The notes: generated by a model from the letters alone, not told the origin. A DNA stretch of 64,000 nucleotides from PALSA-1004 sp963829085 (GCA_963829085.1 CAWHHJ010000028.1:74589-138588); one strand, 5' to 3'; positions 1 through 9,402 are shown, numbered from the stretch's first letter. Numbers and translations: made by a program.

Positions 1-246
1 GAGAATGATGATGGCCACATCGGACCATGTGCGTAAGTCGCGTATGACATCAATGCCATCGCGATCGGGCAGTCCGAGATCGAGAATGACGAGGTCCGGT
101 TTGCGGGTCCCTGCGTCGATCAAGCCCTGTGCTGCGGTGCCTGCTTCAAAGACGCGGCATCCTTCTTCTTCGAGCGCCTGCCGCACGAAGCGGCGTATTT
201 GCACTTCGTCCTCGATTACTATGACGCGCGGCGCGATTTCAGCCAT
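1..246 (-). CDS. kdpE: KdpE-type response regulator, N-terminal part (cut by window edge)
   Basis: This is the first 82 residues of an OmpR/KdpE-type response regulator receiver domain; the rest lies beyond the left edge. Visible are the acidic pair in VIVIEDE near residues 11-13 and the phospho-acceptor Asp at about residue 56 in LVILDLGLPD. The start ATG overlaps the stop of the upstream sensor-kinase gene by 8 bases, which implies co-translation and a cognate pair. The KdpE assignment rests on that KdpD-like partner. The DNA-binding domain is not visible, so target genes cannot be inferred. Confidence 0.85.
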   Translation of the reverse strand, partial: MAEIAPRVIVIEDEVQIRRFVRQALEEEGCRVFEAGTAAQGLIDAGTRKPDLVILDLGLPDRDGIDVIRDLRTWSDVAIIIL

Positions 247-1820
247 CGCGAGCGATCGCGGGCGTATCGTCGAGTTCAACTACCGGCGGGTTTCCCCTCG
301 GCAATGTAAACATAAAGCACGCTCCGCCCTGCTCGCGGTTATGCGCGGTAATCGTGCCAAGGTGCGCTTCCACGATTGCGCGGCAGATCGCAAGTCCCAA
401 GCCGATACCGGGCTCCGCTGACTCGCGCGTGCCGCGCACAAACATCTGGAAAATGTCGATGTCGGGCTTAAGCGGGATGCCGCGACCGCTATCAGAGACC
501 GTGATTTGCACAAACGCATCTTGCACGCGCGCAGAGATCTCGATTGGAGTGTGCGGCGTCGCGTACTTCGCGGCATTCTCGATCAGATTGCAGAATACAC
601 GCTCGATTAGAACGGCATCGAACTCAAGCAGCGGCAGATCTGCGGGCAGCGCGACACTCACCGGATGAGCAGCCAGGTTTCTTTCGAGTAGCTTGATGCT
701 CGACCCGATGACCTCTTCGAGCGGTTGCCACTCCTTGCGCAGCTTGACAGCGCCGGCGTTAAGCCTCGCCATGTCGAGCAGGTTGCCGACGAGTCCGCTC
801 AAGCGCACGGCCTGGTCGCGGATAGCTTCAGCGCTTTCGCGCTGATGGTCTGCGAGCGCGGGCCGCCCGGCCGCCAGCGCATCCGCGAGCCCCACAAGTG
901 CCGTCAGCGGCGTGCGCAGATCATGCGAAACGGCGGATAGAACCGAACTGCGCAAGCGTTCCGCCACCATCTGCAATTCGGTCTTATTGGCAACGTCCAC
1001 ATAATGCAGGCGCTCGATCGCGATGGCAGCAAGCGAAGCCACCGCCTCCAGCAAGCTGTGATGCTCGAGCAGCCGCGCAGTGCTATCGCTGTGAAACGTT
1101 ACTGCCAGAACGCCGCGAACGCGTGTTGGCGCACGCAGCGCAAAATACCCGACCGCGCTCGCTGCATCGAGGTCCGTGCAAGCGCCGCCGTCGAAGGCCA
1201 TGCGCGCCATGTCCGGCTTGATCCAGTGTGCGGTTTGGCCGCCGCTACCGACCACTTGCAGTTGTCCCGCATCATCGGGCAACACGAGGCATGACTCCGC
1301 CTGTATCACCGCAGCTACAAACCGCTGACAAATGGCGATGACCTGATCGAGTGACAAAGCGCCTGCAAGCTCGCGCGACATCTCGGTACAGGGCGCCGGC
1401 GCGCTGCTCGCGCACCGATGCCAGTTGCGCCTGCACTTTCAATCCTGCAGTGAGTTGCCCGGTTATCAACGCGACCGTCAGCATGATCGCAAAGGTCAGC
1501 AGATACTGCGCATCGTTTACTGCGAACGACAGACGCGGCGGTACCAGGAAAAAATCAAATAGCGCGACACTAACGAACGCCGCCGTAACGGCGGGCCCGC
1601 GTCCAAGGCGAACCGCCACCAGCACGACGACAAGCAGAAAGACCATGACGATGTTAGCGAGGTCGAAGTAACTGCTGAGCGGCGCCGCAATCAGCGTGGT
1701 AAGGGCGCATGCCGACAGCGCAAGCAGATAACTACCGAGCTCGCGCCGCCCGACAGCAACAGCGGGCGCGCCATCGTTAGCGCTGGTGGTCATCGATCCT
1801 GTCTGCAGCGTGCTCATCAC
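239..1820 (-). CDS. kdpD: KdpD-like sensor histidine kinase, short form, frameshifted
   Basis: This is a membrane histidine kinase of about 526 residues after correction. The N-terminus holds a DUF4118-type block of transmembrane helices (about residues 28-120). A GAF-like linker follows, then the kinase core with H-box VSHDLRTPLTA (His about 299), N-box NLIENAAKYA and G-boxes DSGRGIP and GIGLGLAI. Full KdpD is about 900 residues and begins with a cytoplasmic KdpD/Usp sensor region, which is absent here; upstream DNA shows no coding for it. The frame breaks at 1385-1386: removing one base restores LYEMSRELAG, a KdpD hallmark. The break is next to GTAC and is probably a sequencing error. Its stop overlaps kdpE. 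No kdpFABC genes are visible in the window. Confidence 0.85.
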
Positions 1821-1877
1821 GTGGCCAGCATACGGCTAACGGTGTAACGATGACGCAAATTATGGATCGGCCGGTAT

Positions 1878-1898
1878 AAAAACGGCGTATAAAAGCCG
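1878..1898 (-). terminator. Weak candidate terminator downstream of the exported methyltransferase
   Basis: Read on the minus strand, CGGC and GCCG flank an 8-base AT-rich loop and are followed directly by TTTTT. The stem has only four base pairs and lies about 110 bases past the stop at 2012, so this is a weak call. The interval 1821-2011 otherwise shows nothing recognisable; the promoter for kdpDE would be expected here. Confidence 0.25.
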
Positions 1899-2011
1899 CC
1901 CGGCACAATGGCAGCGGCACGGACGTGCGCTCGAATGCGATTCGCAGCGCGCCTCCGTGCAGTTACTACCTTCGTTATTCGTGTGACTGCAACGGGCCGC
2001 GCGGATGCCGA

Positions 2012-2890
2012 CTACTCGATGACGACGCTTCCCGGTAGTGTGCGCGTCGCTGTCCAGCGCGCAGCTGGCTTGTTGCCCGCAAAGTCGACCGAGCCTTCGA
2101 TCGAATCGCCGTTGACGCGGCCCGTGTAGCGGGCTACGCCTTTACCGTCCGGCACCGCCATCGTGAAGTCATTACCGCGCAGAGACGCATACTGCACGCG
2201 CACCGGCTTGCCGCTCGTGATCGCGGTCGCATCGATAACCTGGAAGCGCTGTTTGACGTTCAGGTCATACGTGTCAGCGCCTGCAACCTTGATTGACCAG
2301 GTGCCCGCAATCTTCGCGGGCACATGCCAGATGTACACCGTTGCCGATGGGATGCCGGTGATTTTCTCTTTTTCAGGAACGTCGAACGAGACGCTGTCGT
2401 CGGGGCGCCACTCGCCGAAATGATAATCGTGCGAGACGACCCGAACATCCGGCTGCAGCTCGTTGAAGATTTTGCTGCGCAGGTTGAGCATCATGGCGGG
2501 CAACAGGTACAACGTTACTACTGTCGCCCTGCTCAAGTCGGTTTTGAAGACATCCTGCTCGACAAAGCGCACGCGATCGGCGATGCCGAATTTTTTTGCG
2601 CTGTCGTTACTGAGTTTCACCAGTGCAGGATCGATCTCGATGCCCATGCCGCTCGCCTTGTACAAACGGGCAGCCGTCAGGACGATGACACCATCGCCCG
2701 AGCCAAGATCGATTACGTAGTCTTTCTCGCTGACGTTGCCGATCCGCAGCATATGATCGACGACGGCCTCCGGTGTCGGCACATAAGGACCACCCGTGCG
2801 CTCAATGGTGGCGGCGAAGACGCCACTTGCAACAGTGGCAGAAATAAACAGCCACGCAAGAGACCGGCTTAAGCGTTGAATACGAGTCAC
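2012..2890 (-). CDS. Exported SAM-dependent methyltransferase-fold protein
   Basis: This 292-residue protein starts with a clear signal peptide (basic start, hydrophobic core, likely cleavage after GVFA at about residue 26). A class I methyltransferase domain follows: motif I is VIDLGSGDG near residue 62, then an acidic GIEID and a Phe-Val-Glu-Gln-Asp segment. The C-terminal third (from about residue 200) is an added beta-rich region. Methyltransferases need S-adenosylmethionine, which is cytoplasmic, so an exported one is unusual; it may bind something else. It lies 2 bases from the next gene in a same-strand run of four exported proteins. Substrate unknown. Confidence 0.8.
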   Translation of the reverse strand: MTRIQRLSRSLAWLFISATVASGVFAATIERTGGPYVPTPEAVVDHMLRIGNVSEKDYVIDLGSGDGVIVLTAARLYKASGMGIEIDPALVKLSNDSAKKFGIADRVRFVEQDVFKTDLSRATVVTLYLLPAMMLNLRSKIFNELQPDVRVVSHDYHFGEWRPDDSVSFDVPEKEKITGIPSATVYIWHVPAKIAGTWSIKVAGADTYDLNVKQRFQVIDATAITSGKPVRVQYASLRGNDFTMAVPDGKGVARYTGRVNGDSIEGSVDFAGNKPAARWTATRTLPGSVVIE

Positions 2891-2892
2891 AC

Positions 2893-3729
2893 TCAGAATC
2901 TCAGCTTGTCGCCGGGATTGATCGGAAACACCTTTGCCGAATAATTGCCGAGCGCGTCCATGTATTCCTGAGGCGTTCCTTTCAACTGGGGGATCGTCCC
3001 ATAGTGCATCGGGATCACATACTTCGGCCGGATGAAATCGCTGGTTGCTTTGGCCGCATCTCGCGGATCCATCACAAAGTGGCCGCCAATCGGCATCATG
3101 ACGAGATCAGGTTTGTAGTAGTCGCCGATTAATTTCATATCCCCGAACAGCGCCGTGTCGCCCATGTGATAAATCCTGAAGCCGTTTTCGAGTTCGATGA
3201 TGAATCCGATCGGCTCGCCGGCGGCCAGCGTTTCCGGCTTTTTGGTGGCAGGATTTGTCCATAACATCTCAGAGCTGTGCTCGGCATGTGTCTGCGTAAT
3301 GCGGATGCCCGGGAACGGGGTAATCGTGCCGCCTTTGTTCATGCGCGGCGATAGTTCGGCCGTCAGTTCACCGAGCGTCTGCAGTTGCTGGTTCAATCCG
3401 GCGGGTCCCCAGACGGGAACGTTGTTTTTCTTGGCCAGCGCAACGGCGTCTCCGAGATGGTCACCATGCGCATGGGTAACGAGTATGAGATCGATCTTGC
3501 CGAGTGCATCAAGCGTCTTGTATTGAGCAGGCGTCTTCGGGTTGGTGGTAATCCATGGATCTACCATGATGACTTTGCCGCCCGGCGTCGTAATGCGCAT
3601 TGCAGACTGACCGAGCCACCAGACTTCAATATTGCCGCTCTTGCCGGCATCCGGCGATGTTGCGCATCCGGTTATCAGTGCCGCTGCTGCCAGTATGGCC
3701 ACAATAATTTTCAGAAGGTATCGCATCAT
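2893..3729 (-). CDS. Metallo-beta-lactamase-fold hydrolase, lipoprotein (UPF0173/YtkL-like)
   Basis: This 278-residue metal-dependent hydrolase of the beta-lactamase superfamily carries the metal motif THAHGDHLGD at about residues 85-94. Further metal-ligand candidates are QTHAEHSSE, HMGDTALFGD and the C-terminal PMHYGT. These match the UPF0173 'metal-dependent hydrolase' group. The N-terminus has a lipobox (LITGC, Cys at about 22), so it is predicted to be a lipoprotein. It sits 2 bases upstream of the exported methyltransferase-fold gene and 17 bases downstream of a second one. The substrate is not known. Confidence 0.87.
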   Translation of the reverse strand: MMRYLLKIIVAILAAAALITGCATSPDAGKSGNIEVWWLGQSAMRITTPGGKVIMVDPWITTNPKTPAQYKTLDALGKIDLILVTHAHGDHLGDAVALAKKNNVPVWGPAGLNQQLQTLGELTAELSPRMNKGGTITPFPGIRITQTHAEHSSEMLWTNPATKKPETLAAGEPIGFIIELENGFRIYHMGDTALFGDMKLIGDYYKPDLVMMPIGGHFVMDPRDAAKATSDFIRPKYVIPMHYGTIPQLKGTPQEYMDALGNYSAKVFPINPGDKLRF

Positions 3730-3746
3730 CTTTTACTCCTGTCACG

Positions 3747-4502
3747 TTATGGTTTTACGAACTTGAGAACAAATTCGTCATTCGGCTGGCTCGGTTTGAA
3801 GACCGGCGCATCGCGCGGATCGGCCGGATTACGCAAGAATCCGCCTTCGCCTACGAGGCGAAAGCCCGCCGCTTCCACTTCGCGGCGTACCGCTGCTTCC
3901 TCGATGCGGTGTAGCGACTTGGCTACGGTCGTACCGGCGCCGGAGCGCGCCGAGTGGTCGGCGACGATATATGTGCCGCCGGACTTGAGTGCATTGAATA
4001 CTGCGCGATTCATACGTGCACGATCGACGCCCTCGTAAACCGTGTCGTGATAACCGAAATTGAACGTGACTAGATCGAGATCGCGCACTTCCGGGGGCAG
4101 CGGATCGTCAAACGGACGAATCACATGCACGACGTTCTTCATGACCGGTTTTTTCATCCGCTCCTCGAAGCGGCCTTTGATCATGTTTTCGACCGCATTG
4201 CGGGTGTTCTGTGCGTAAACTTTTCCGGTTGGTCCGACCGCGCGCGCCAGCAGCTCGGTCGTATAACCGGCCGCTGCATCAAGGTCTGCCACTGTCATGC
4301 CCGGCCGAACGTCGATGTACTGCATCATCTCAAGAACTTTGCGCCGCGTGTCATTCGTGCGGTCCGCTTCACTGCGATCGGGACTGCTTACGATCGCGCC
4401 GTAGTCAGGCGCGGGAGGGTGCGCTGCGCAGCCCAGCAGAAGCGCCGCGAGCAGTGCAGCGCCTGACCAGTTTCTTAATGGGAAACTCATGATGTGCTCC
4501 AT
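3747..4502 (-). CDS. Class I methyltransferase-fold lipoprotein
   Basis: This 251-residue protein has a lipobox signal (ALLLGC, Cys at about 25). The rest matches a family of predicted periplasmic methyltransferases: GMTVADLDAAAGYTTELLAR around residues 68-87 resembles SAM motif I but reads DLDAAAG instead of the usual DxGxGxG, and FNFGYHDT and ADHSA segments follow. The missing glycines make SAM binding uncertain. It belongs to the 2.0-4.8 kb run of exported proteins and is 6 bases from the next gene. Membership in the fold family is fairly sure; catalytic activity is not. Confidence 0.78.
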   Translation of the reverse strand: MEHIMSFPLRNWSGAALLAALLLGCAAHPPAPDYGAIVSSPDRSEADRTNDTRRKVLEMMQYIDVRPGMTVADLDAAAGYTTELLARAVGPTGKVYAQNTRNAVENMIKGRFEERMKKPVMKNVVHVIRPFDDPLPPEVRDLDLVTFNFGYHDTVYEGVDRARMNRAVFNALKSGGTYIVADHSARSGAGTTVAKSLHRIEEAAVRREVEAAGFRLVGEGGFLRNPADPRDAPVFKPSQPNDEFVLKFVKP

Positions 4503-4507
4503 GCGCT

Positions 4508-4789
4508 TTAGCGACGGGGGGTGTCGTTGCAGGCCTTGAGAATTTCGAGCGGCGTGCGCGTCAGGCTGAACGCCTGCTCGACGACCTCGCGGACTCTTGC
4601 GATTTCTACTTTCGTCAGTTTGTCGCTGGTCTCGAGTTTGTCCGCTTCATTCAAAACGGTGGGCAGCGAATAGCCCTCGTTGCGCAACTGTTCAGTGGTG
4701 AATGCGATATTGCCGAGCTGCTCGCAGGTGATTGCCGCTGCGGCAGCCGAACCGTAAAGGCACGCGATGAACGCTAACACAAGGCGCAT
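4508..4789 (-). CDS. Small secreted protein of unknown function
   Basis: A 93-residue protein begins with a signal peptide (MRLVLAFIACLYGSAAAAA) and has two further cysteines (CEQLG and KACND) that could form a disulfide. The mature part is mostly helical. It is the first gene of the minus-strand run that leads into the lipoprotein methyltransferase-fold gene, with only 6 bases between them, so it is probably co-transcribed. I do not recognise the family. Confidence 0.65.
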   Translation of the reverse strand: MRLVLAFIACLYGSAAAAAITCEQLGNIAFTTEQLRNEGYSLPTVLNEADKLETSDKLTKVEIARVREVVEQAFSLTRTPLEILKACNDTPRR

Positions 4790-4992
4790 CAGTCTTGAGC
4801 TCCGCGAAACACGGCTATGTTAAACCAGGGCTAGCAAGTCTGCATAGGCGCGCAAGGACTCGAATCACTCATGCGCAGAGGCAGCGGTGTTGGAATGCCG
4901 CGGCGCTGAATACGAGCACCGCCCGCGAAAGCGATATGATTACGTCGGCACGCGAAGCGACCGGCAGTGCCGCGTAAATAAGGGCGACGGCG

Positions 4993-5622
4993 ATGCAATC
5001 TGCAGAATGGTATTTCGACTTCGTCTCACCGTTTGCCTATCTGCAATTCGAATCGCTTAACAGATTACCGTCCGACGTAAAGATTACGTTCAAGCCGATC
5101 GTCTTCGCGGGACTGCTCAATCATTTGCAGCACAAAGGCCCGGCTGAGATCCCGGGGAAGCGCCGCTTCACCTACCGTCATGTGCATTGGCTCGCACATC
5201 ATCACGATATTGCGTTCAGATTTCCACCTGCGCATCCGTTCAATCCGTTGCCTGCCCTGCGGCTCGCCGTTGCGCTCGGCAGCGGTAAAGAAATCATCGC
5301 GACAATCTTTCGCTACATATGGCGTGATGGCCGCTCCGTGGATTCCGCCCCGGACTGGCGCTCATTGACCAGCGCATTGACCGACAAGAACGTCGACGAA
5401 CTAGTCGCGGTCCAGGCGGTTAAAGACGAACTGCGCGCCAATGGAGAGCGGGCAATTTCACTGGGCGTATTCGGCGTACCGACGTTTGTAATCGACGGGG
5501 AAGTATTCTGGGGTTTTGATGCGACCGATATGGTCGTCGATTATCTGCGGCGTCCAGCCTACTTTTCGAGCGCCGAGATGGCACGCATCAGCGACCTGCC
5601 GGCTTCTGCGCAGAGAAAGTGA
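4993..5622 (+). CDS. 2-hydroxychromene-2-carboxylate isomerase (DsbA-like family)
   Basis: This 209-residue thioredoxin-fold protein matches the HCCA isomerase/kappa-class GST group. It opens WYFDFVSPFAYLQ, whose DFxSPfaYL signature includes the Ser used in catalysis. It ends with GVFGVPTFVIDGEVFWG, the cis-Pro segment and substrate loop. Members act in naphthalene-type degradation or as glutathione-dependent isomerases, but most chromosomal copies have no proven substrate. The following acetyltransferase gene overlaps or abuts its stop. Confidence 0.88.
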   Translation: MQSAEWYFDFVSPFAYLQFESLNRLPSDVKITFKPIVFAGLLNHLQHKGPAEIPGKRRFTYRHVHWLAHHHDIAFRFPPAHPFNPLPALRLAVALGSGKEIIATIFRYIWRDGRSVDSAPDWRSLTSALTDKNVDELVAVQAVKDELRANGERAISLGVFGVPTFVIDGEVFWGFDATDMVVDYLRRPAYFSSAEMARISDLPASAQRK

Positions 5623-5627
5623 TAGCT

Positions 5628-6155
5628 ATGAGCGCAATGCTCGTCAGGCCGGCAAACGACGGGGATTTACCTGCCATCACGGCGATATACCGGCACCACG
5701 TGTTGTATGGTCTCGCCTCATTCGAGCTCGATCCGCCCGACGTAGACGAAATGTCGCGCCGGCACCGGACGGTGGTCGACCTCGGGCTCCCGTATCTTGT
5801 CGCCGAAATAGATGGCGCTATAGGCGGCTACGCATACGCGGCAACCTATCGGGCGCGCCCTGCATATGGTTATACCGTCGAGGATTCGGTATACATCGAT
5901 CAGGCCTATGCGGGTAAAGGCATCGGTAGTGCGCTGATGCCGGGCTTAATCGATGGTTGTGAGCGCGCGGGTCGCCGCCAGATCATCGCCGTGATTGGCG
6001 ACAGCGCCAACCTTGCTTCGATCCGCCTGCATAAAAAATTCGGCTTCACGCGCGTGGGCATGTTGCCCGCCGTGGGATTCAAGTTCGGGCGTTGGGTCGA
6101 TTCGGTGCTGATGCAGCGCGATGTGGGTGGTGGTCAGTCACTGCCGCCGACGTAA
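5628..6155 (+). CDS. GNAT N-acetyltransferase, phosphinothricin acetyltransferase-like
   Basis: The protein is about 175 residues and has a complete GNAT fold. LVRPANDGDLPAI opens the domain, the VEDSVYIDQAYAGKGIGSAL segment holds the acetyl-CoA motif A (Q/R-x-x-G-x-G), and LHKKFGFTRVG is the closing beta-hairpin. The order and spacing are those of the Pat/YwnH group that acetylates phosphinothricin, methionine sulfoximine or similar amino acids. I chose the ATG at 5628; a GTG at 5619, inside the previous stop, is an alternative. The 135 bases after the stop hold only a long inverted repeat. Confidence 0.87.
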   Translation: MSAMLVRPANDGDLPAITAIYRHHVLYGLASFELDPPDVDEMSRRHRTVVDLGLPYLVAEIDGAIGGYAYAATYRARPAYGYTVEDSVYIDQAYAGKGIGSALMPGLIDGCERAGRRQIIAVIGDSANLASIRLHKKFGFTRVGMLPAVGFKFGRWVDSVLMQRDVGGGQSLPPT

Positions 6156-6191
6156 ACTCAGTCCGCAGATCAACGTACCGATTCGCACTTC

Positions 6192-6292
6192 AACCGGGCG
6201 CAAATACATAGACGCGGTTATCGACTTCGCGCGAGTCATTTTCATGTTCCACGGTTCAGTGGGCACGATGCGAGTGTCGCACGCGCCCGGTT
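6192..6292. repeat. Perfect 10-base inverted repeat spanning a convergent intergenic region
   Basis: AACCGGGCGC at 6192-6201 and GCGCCCGGTT at 6283-6292 are exact reverse complements, 81 bases apart, the second covering the tctA stop. The wide spacing makes a simple terminator unlikely; it could be a chance match or a long-range stem between two convergent transcripts. Confidence 0.4.
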
Positions 6293-7811
6293 AAACCTGT
6301 TCTTCGAGCCCCACCTTGTCGCGCCAATCCTTGCTTTTGAACAGCAGCGGCTTGAGACCTAACAGAATCAGCACAGCGGCGATTGCGAACATTCCAATCG
6401 CGATCGGGCGCTGCAGGAATATCGCGTAACTGCCCCCTGACATGGCGAGCGATTGCCGCACCGACAGCTCGAGCATCGGTGCGAGAATGAGACCGAGCGC
6501 AATCGGCGCTGGCTCAAATCCGGTCTTCCGCAGCACATAACCGAACGCGCCCATGACGAGCATGATCCAGACGTCGACGACGCTATTGCTCACCGAATAA
6601 ACACCGAGTATGCAAAAACACAGAATGGCCGGATACAAATACGAATACGGTATTCGCAACAGATTCACGAACAATCCAACGAGCGGCAGATTAAGTATGA
6701 GCAGCACGATATTGCCGACATACATACTGGCAACGAAGCCCCAGAACAGCTGCGGTTCCTGCGTGATGAGCAACGGACCGGGCGAGATGCCGTGAACCAT
6801 GATGGCTGCAAGCATCACTGCGGTGATCGGTCCGGTTGGAATCCCCAGTGCAAGCATGGGTACGAACGCCCCCGTCGCGGCTGCGTTGTTTGCTGATTCC
6901 GGCCCGGCGACGCCTTCGATTGCTCCATTGCCAAAGCGCTCCGGGTGCTTCGATACTCTGCGCTCGATTCCATACGATACAAACGACGAAATGATATGCG
7001 CCGAACCCGGAATGATGCCGATTAAAAAACCGATCACGCTGCCGCGCCAGATCGGCCCGAAGGACGATTTCATTTCGACCTTGGACGGGATAAGTTGGCG
7101 CAGTGTGGGCCGTTGAATCGCCGGGGGCGTCGGCTGGCCTGCTGTGAGCAGGATTTCCGAGAGACCGAACAAGCCTACCGCCACCGGCACGATGCCGATG
7201 CCATCGCCGAGTTCGATTATGCCGTAACTGAAACGCGTGTAGCCGCTCATCGCGTCGATGCCGATCATACCCAGCAGCAAACCAACCACCGCCATCGCAA
7301 GCGTCTTGAGCATGGAGCCGCCGCTCATATAGGAGAGCACCAGGAAACCCATGAGCAGCAGCGCCGTATATTCGGGCGGACCAAACCGCAGCGCAAACGA
7401 TGCCAGCGTTGGCGCCAGCAGCATGAGCGCAATCACCGACAGCGTGCCTGCAACGAATGAACCGATGGCGGCGATCGCTAGTGCCGGACCGGCGCGGCCG
7501 CGCTGGGTCATCGCGTAGCCGTCTATGCACGTCATCACTGACGCGGCTTCGCCCGGTATACGCATCAGGATCGATGTGGTGGAGCCTCCGTACATCGCGC
7601 CGTAATACACACCGGCCAGCAACACCATCGCAATGATCGGATTCAGCCCGAACGTTGCTGGCAATAGAAGACTGATGCCGGCGAGCGGTCCAAGACCCGG
7701 CAGCATGCCGACGAGCGTGCCGATCACGCAGCCTGCAAACGCATATGCCAAAATTGACGGCTGCAGGGCGACCGAAAAACCGAGCATCAGATTGCTGAGC
7801 ACAGACTCCAT
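6291..7811 (-). CDS. tctA: Tripartite tricarboxylate transporter, large permease TctA
   Basis: This 506-residue membrane protein has about 12 hydrophobic segments and the family signatures GMLPGLGPLAGISLLLPATF near residue 35 and GIIPGSAHIISSF near residue 265. TctA is the translocating subunit of the TTT family, which imports citrate, tartrate, phthalate or similar carboxylates using the ion gradient. It is the last gene of tctC-tctB-tctA, and its ATG shares one base with the tctB stop. Length is normal for the family. Confidence 0.95.
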   Translation of the reverse strand: MESVLSNLMLGFSVALQPSILAYAFAGCVIGTLVGMLPGLGPLAGISLLLPATFGLNPIIAMVLLAGVYYGAMYGGSTTSILMRIPGEAASVMTCIDGYAMTQRGRAGPALAIAAIGSFVAGTLSVIALMLLAPTLASFALRFGPPEYTALLLMGFLVLSYMSGGSMLKTLAMAVVGLLLGMIGIDAMSGYTRFSYGIIELGDGIGIVPVAVGLFGLSEILLTAGQPTPPAIQRPTLRQLIPSKVEMKSSFGPIWRGSVIGFLIGIIPGSAHIISSFVSYGIERRVSKHPERFGNGAIEGVAGPESANNAAATGAFVPMLALGIPTGPITAVMLAAIMVHGISPGPLLITQEPQLFWGFVASMYVGNIVLLILNLPLVGLFVNLLRIPYSYLYPAILCFCILGVYSVSNSVVDVWIMLVMGAFGYVLRKTGFEPAPIALGLILAPMLELSVRQSLAMSGGSYAIFLQRPIAIGMFAIAAVLILLGLKPLLFKSKDWRDKVGLEEQV

Positions 7812-8299
7812 CAGAGTCCGCCCAGCGTCGGCAATTGCACTTTAAGCAGCGTCGCAAACAGAAAAAACGACAGGAATGCAAAGCCGCAGGCGACGAGCAG
7901 CGTCGGCAGAGGCCGTTTGCGCTCGACAACGCCCAGCATGAAAACGAGCAACGCGATCATGGTGAGTCGATAGCCGATGCGCTCGAGCGCAAATACAGCC
8001 ACGCCGCATGCGAGCAGCATGACGATCCCGCGCCGACTCTCAGACCAGTCGATGGTGTTAAACAGCGGCGAGTTTCCGGCTCGCAGCGCGATCAGCAGGC
8101 CGAAGACAGCAAGCGCGCACGCGAGGAGCAGCGGTACATAGCCCGGCCCGGGCTCCGACAGCGACCCGAGCGGATACGCCCGGTTTTGCCAGCCCACGGC
8201 AAGCGCAATCAGAACGATGACAATGCCTGCGACGTGGTCGCTGCGCACTCCATGCGCGGCGCCGCCTGACGCCGGCGTATGTGGCTCTACGCCGTTCAC
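7811..8299 (-). CDS. tctB: Tripartite tricarboxylate transporter, small permease TctB
   Basis: This 162-residue membrane protein has four hydrophobic segments and the TctB-typical GPGYVPLLLACALAVFGLLI block. The start is a GTG at 8299-8297 that overlaps the tctC stop as GTGA, so translation is coupled. A longer open frame upstream is only a read-through of the tctC region. TctB is the small membrane subunit that pairs with TctA. Direction and order (C-B-A) are standard. Confidence 0.92.
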   Translation of the reverse strand: MNGVEPHTPASGGAAHGVRSDHVAGIVIVLIALAVGWQNRAYPLGSLSEPGPGYVPLLLACALAVFGLLIALRAGNSPLFNTIDWSESRRGIVMLLACGVAVFALERIGYRLTMIALLVFMLGVVERKRPLPTLLVACGFAFLSFFLFATLLKVQLPTLGGL

Positions 8300-9271
8300 T
8301 TGTTCTCGTCGACGCGCCCGATCGCCTTCACCGCTTCGCCGAGGCGCTTGGCGTCGGCCGCCCAGTACTTGGCGAACTCGGGCGCGTCCATGTATTGGAT
8401 CGGCGAATTGATCTTTGCCATTGTCGACTTGAAAGCCGGATCTTCGACGGCTTTGTGCACAGCATCGCGCACTGTTTTCATTACCGGCTCCGGTGTGCCA
8501 CGCGGCGCAAACATGCCGGCCCATATGTAATATTCGATGTCGTAGCCCTGCTCCTTGAACGTCAGGACATCGGGAAAGGCCTCACTGCGCTTGGCGCCCC
8601 AGCTTACGATCGGACGCAGGCGGCCTGCCTTCACATGGCTCGCAATTGCGGCCGGCCCGCCGACGGTCATCTCGACATGGCCTCCCAACAGCGCGGTAAT
8701 CGCCGGACCGCCGCCGGTCGTATGCACCGCGCGCATTTTAAGCTTTGCGGCATGCAGGAACATCTCCATCGGCATATGCAACGCGCCGTAGATCCCGGAA
8801 GTCGAGTACCGTGAGCTGCCCTGCTTTTGCACGCGCCAGCGCGATAACTTCCTTCAGCGATTTTGCGGGCAGGGATGGATGAACGACAAGAATTGTCGGG
8901 TCGGCTGAAATGAGGGCAATCGGAATCAACTGATCGAGCGTGTACGCAGGTTTGCGGTCGAAGAGCTTATCCGCTTCCGGAATGACGGAGATGCTCGAAA
9001 GCGCCATCAGGAGCGTGTAGCCGTCGGGCTTGGCATTGGCGACGAGGGAATTGCCGACTGCGCCGCCGGCGCCCGGACGATTCGAGATGACGACCGGCTG
9101 CTTTAGTACTCTCTCGAGCGCATTCGCGGTCGGCCTGCCTGTGATGTCGGCGACCCCGCCCGGCGGGAACGGCACGATCAATGTGATGGGACGCGACGGA
9201 TATGCTTCCTGCGCCGATGACGCCGCGCAGGCGAGCGCCAGCATAATTGCAATCAGGCTGCGTTGCATCAC
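8296..9271 (-). CDS. tctC: TctC/Bug-type periplasmic solute-binding protein, frameshifted
   Basis: This is the substrate-binding partner of the adjacent TctBA, about 324 residues after correction. A signal peptide (ending ASSAQ) is followed by the Bug hallmarks YPSRPITLIVPFPPGG, ISNRPGAGG and KPDGYTLL, then ILVVHPSLPAKS and TALLGGHVEM in the second lobe. The frame breaks at 8809-8810: removing one base restores GQLTYSTSGIYGAL. The inserted base abuts GTAC. Because the rest of the gene is intact and in an operon with tctB and tctA, a sequencing error is more likely than decay. The ligand cannot be predicted. Confidence 0.9.
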
Positions 9272-9402
9272 TCCTCCGGTATTCGCACTGTTTTAATATC
9301 TTTGAGGATTCTACCGAGCTTACCTGTGACCCGCTAATCGGCAGCGAAATCACCACGCGGAGTCATCGCAGCAGCGCATCGATCGTGATGCAGCGAACGA
9401 TC

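Noticed and set aside
6691..7929. 412-residue open frame on the minus strand over tctA
   Set aside because: It is antiframe reading of the TctA gene; composition is Arg/His-rich and it matches nothing.
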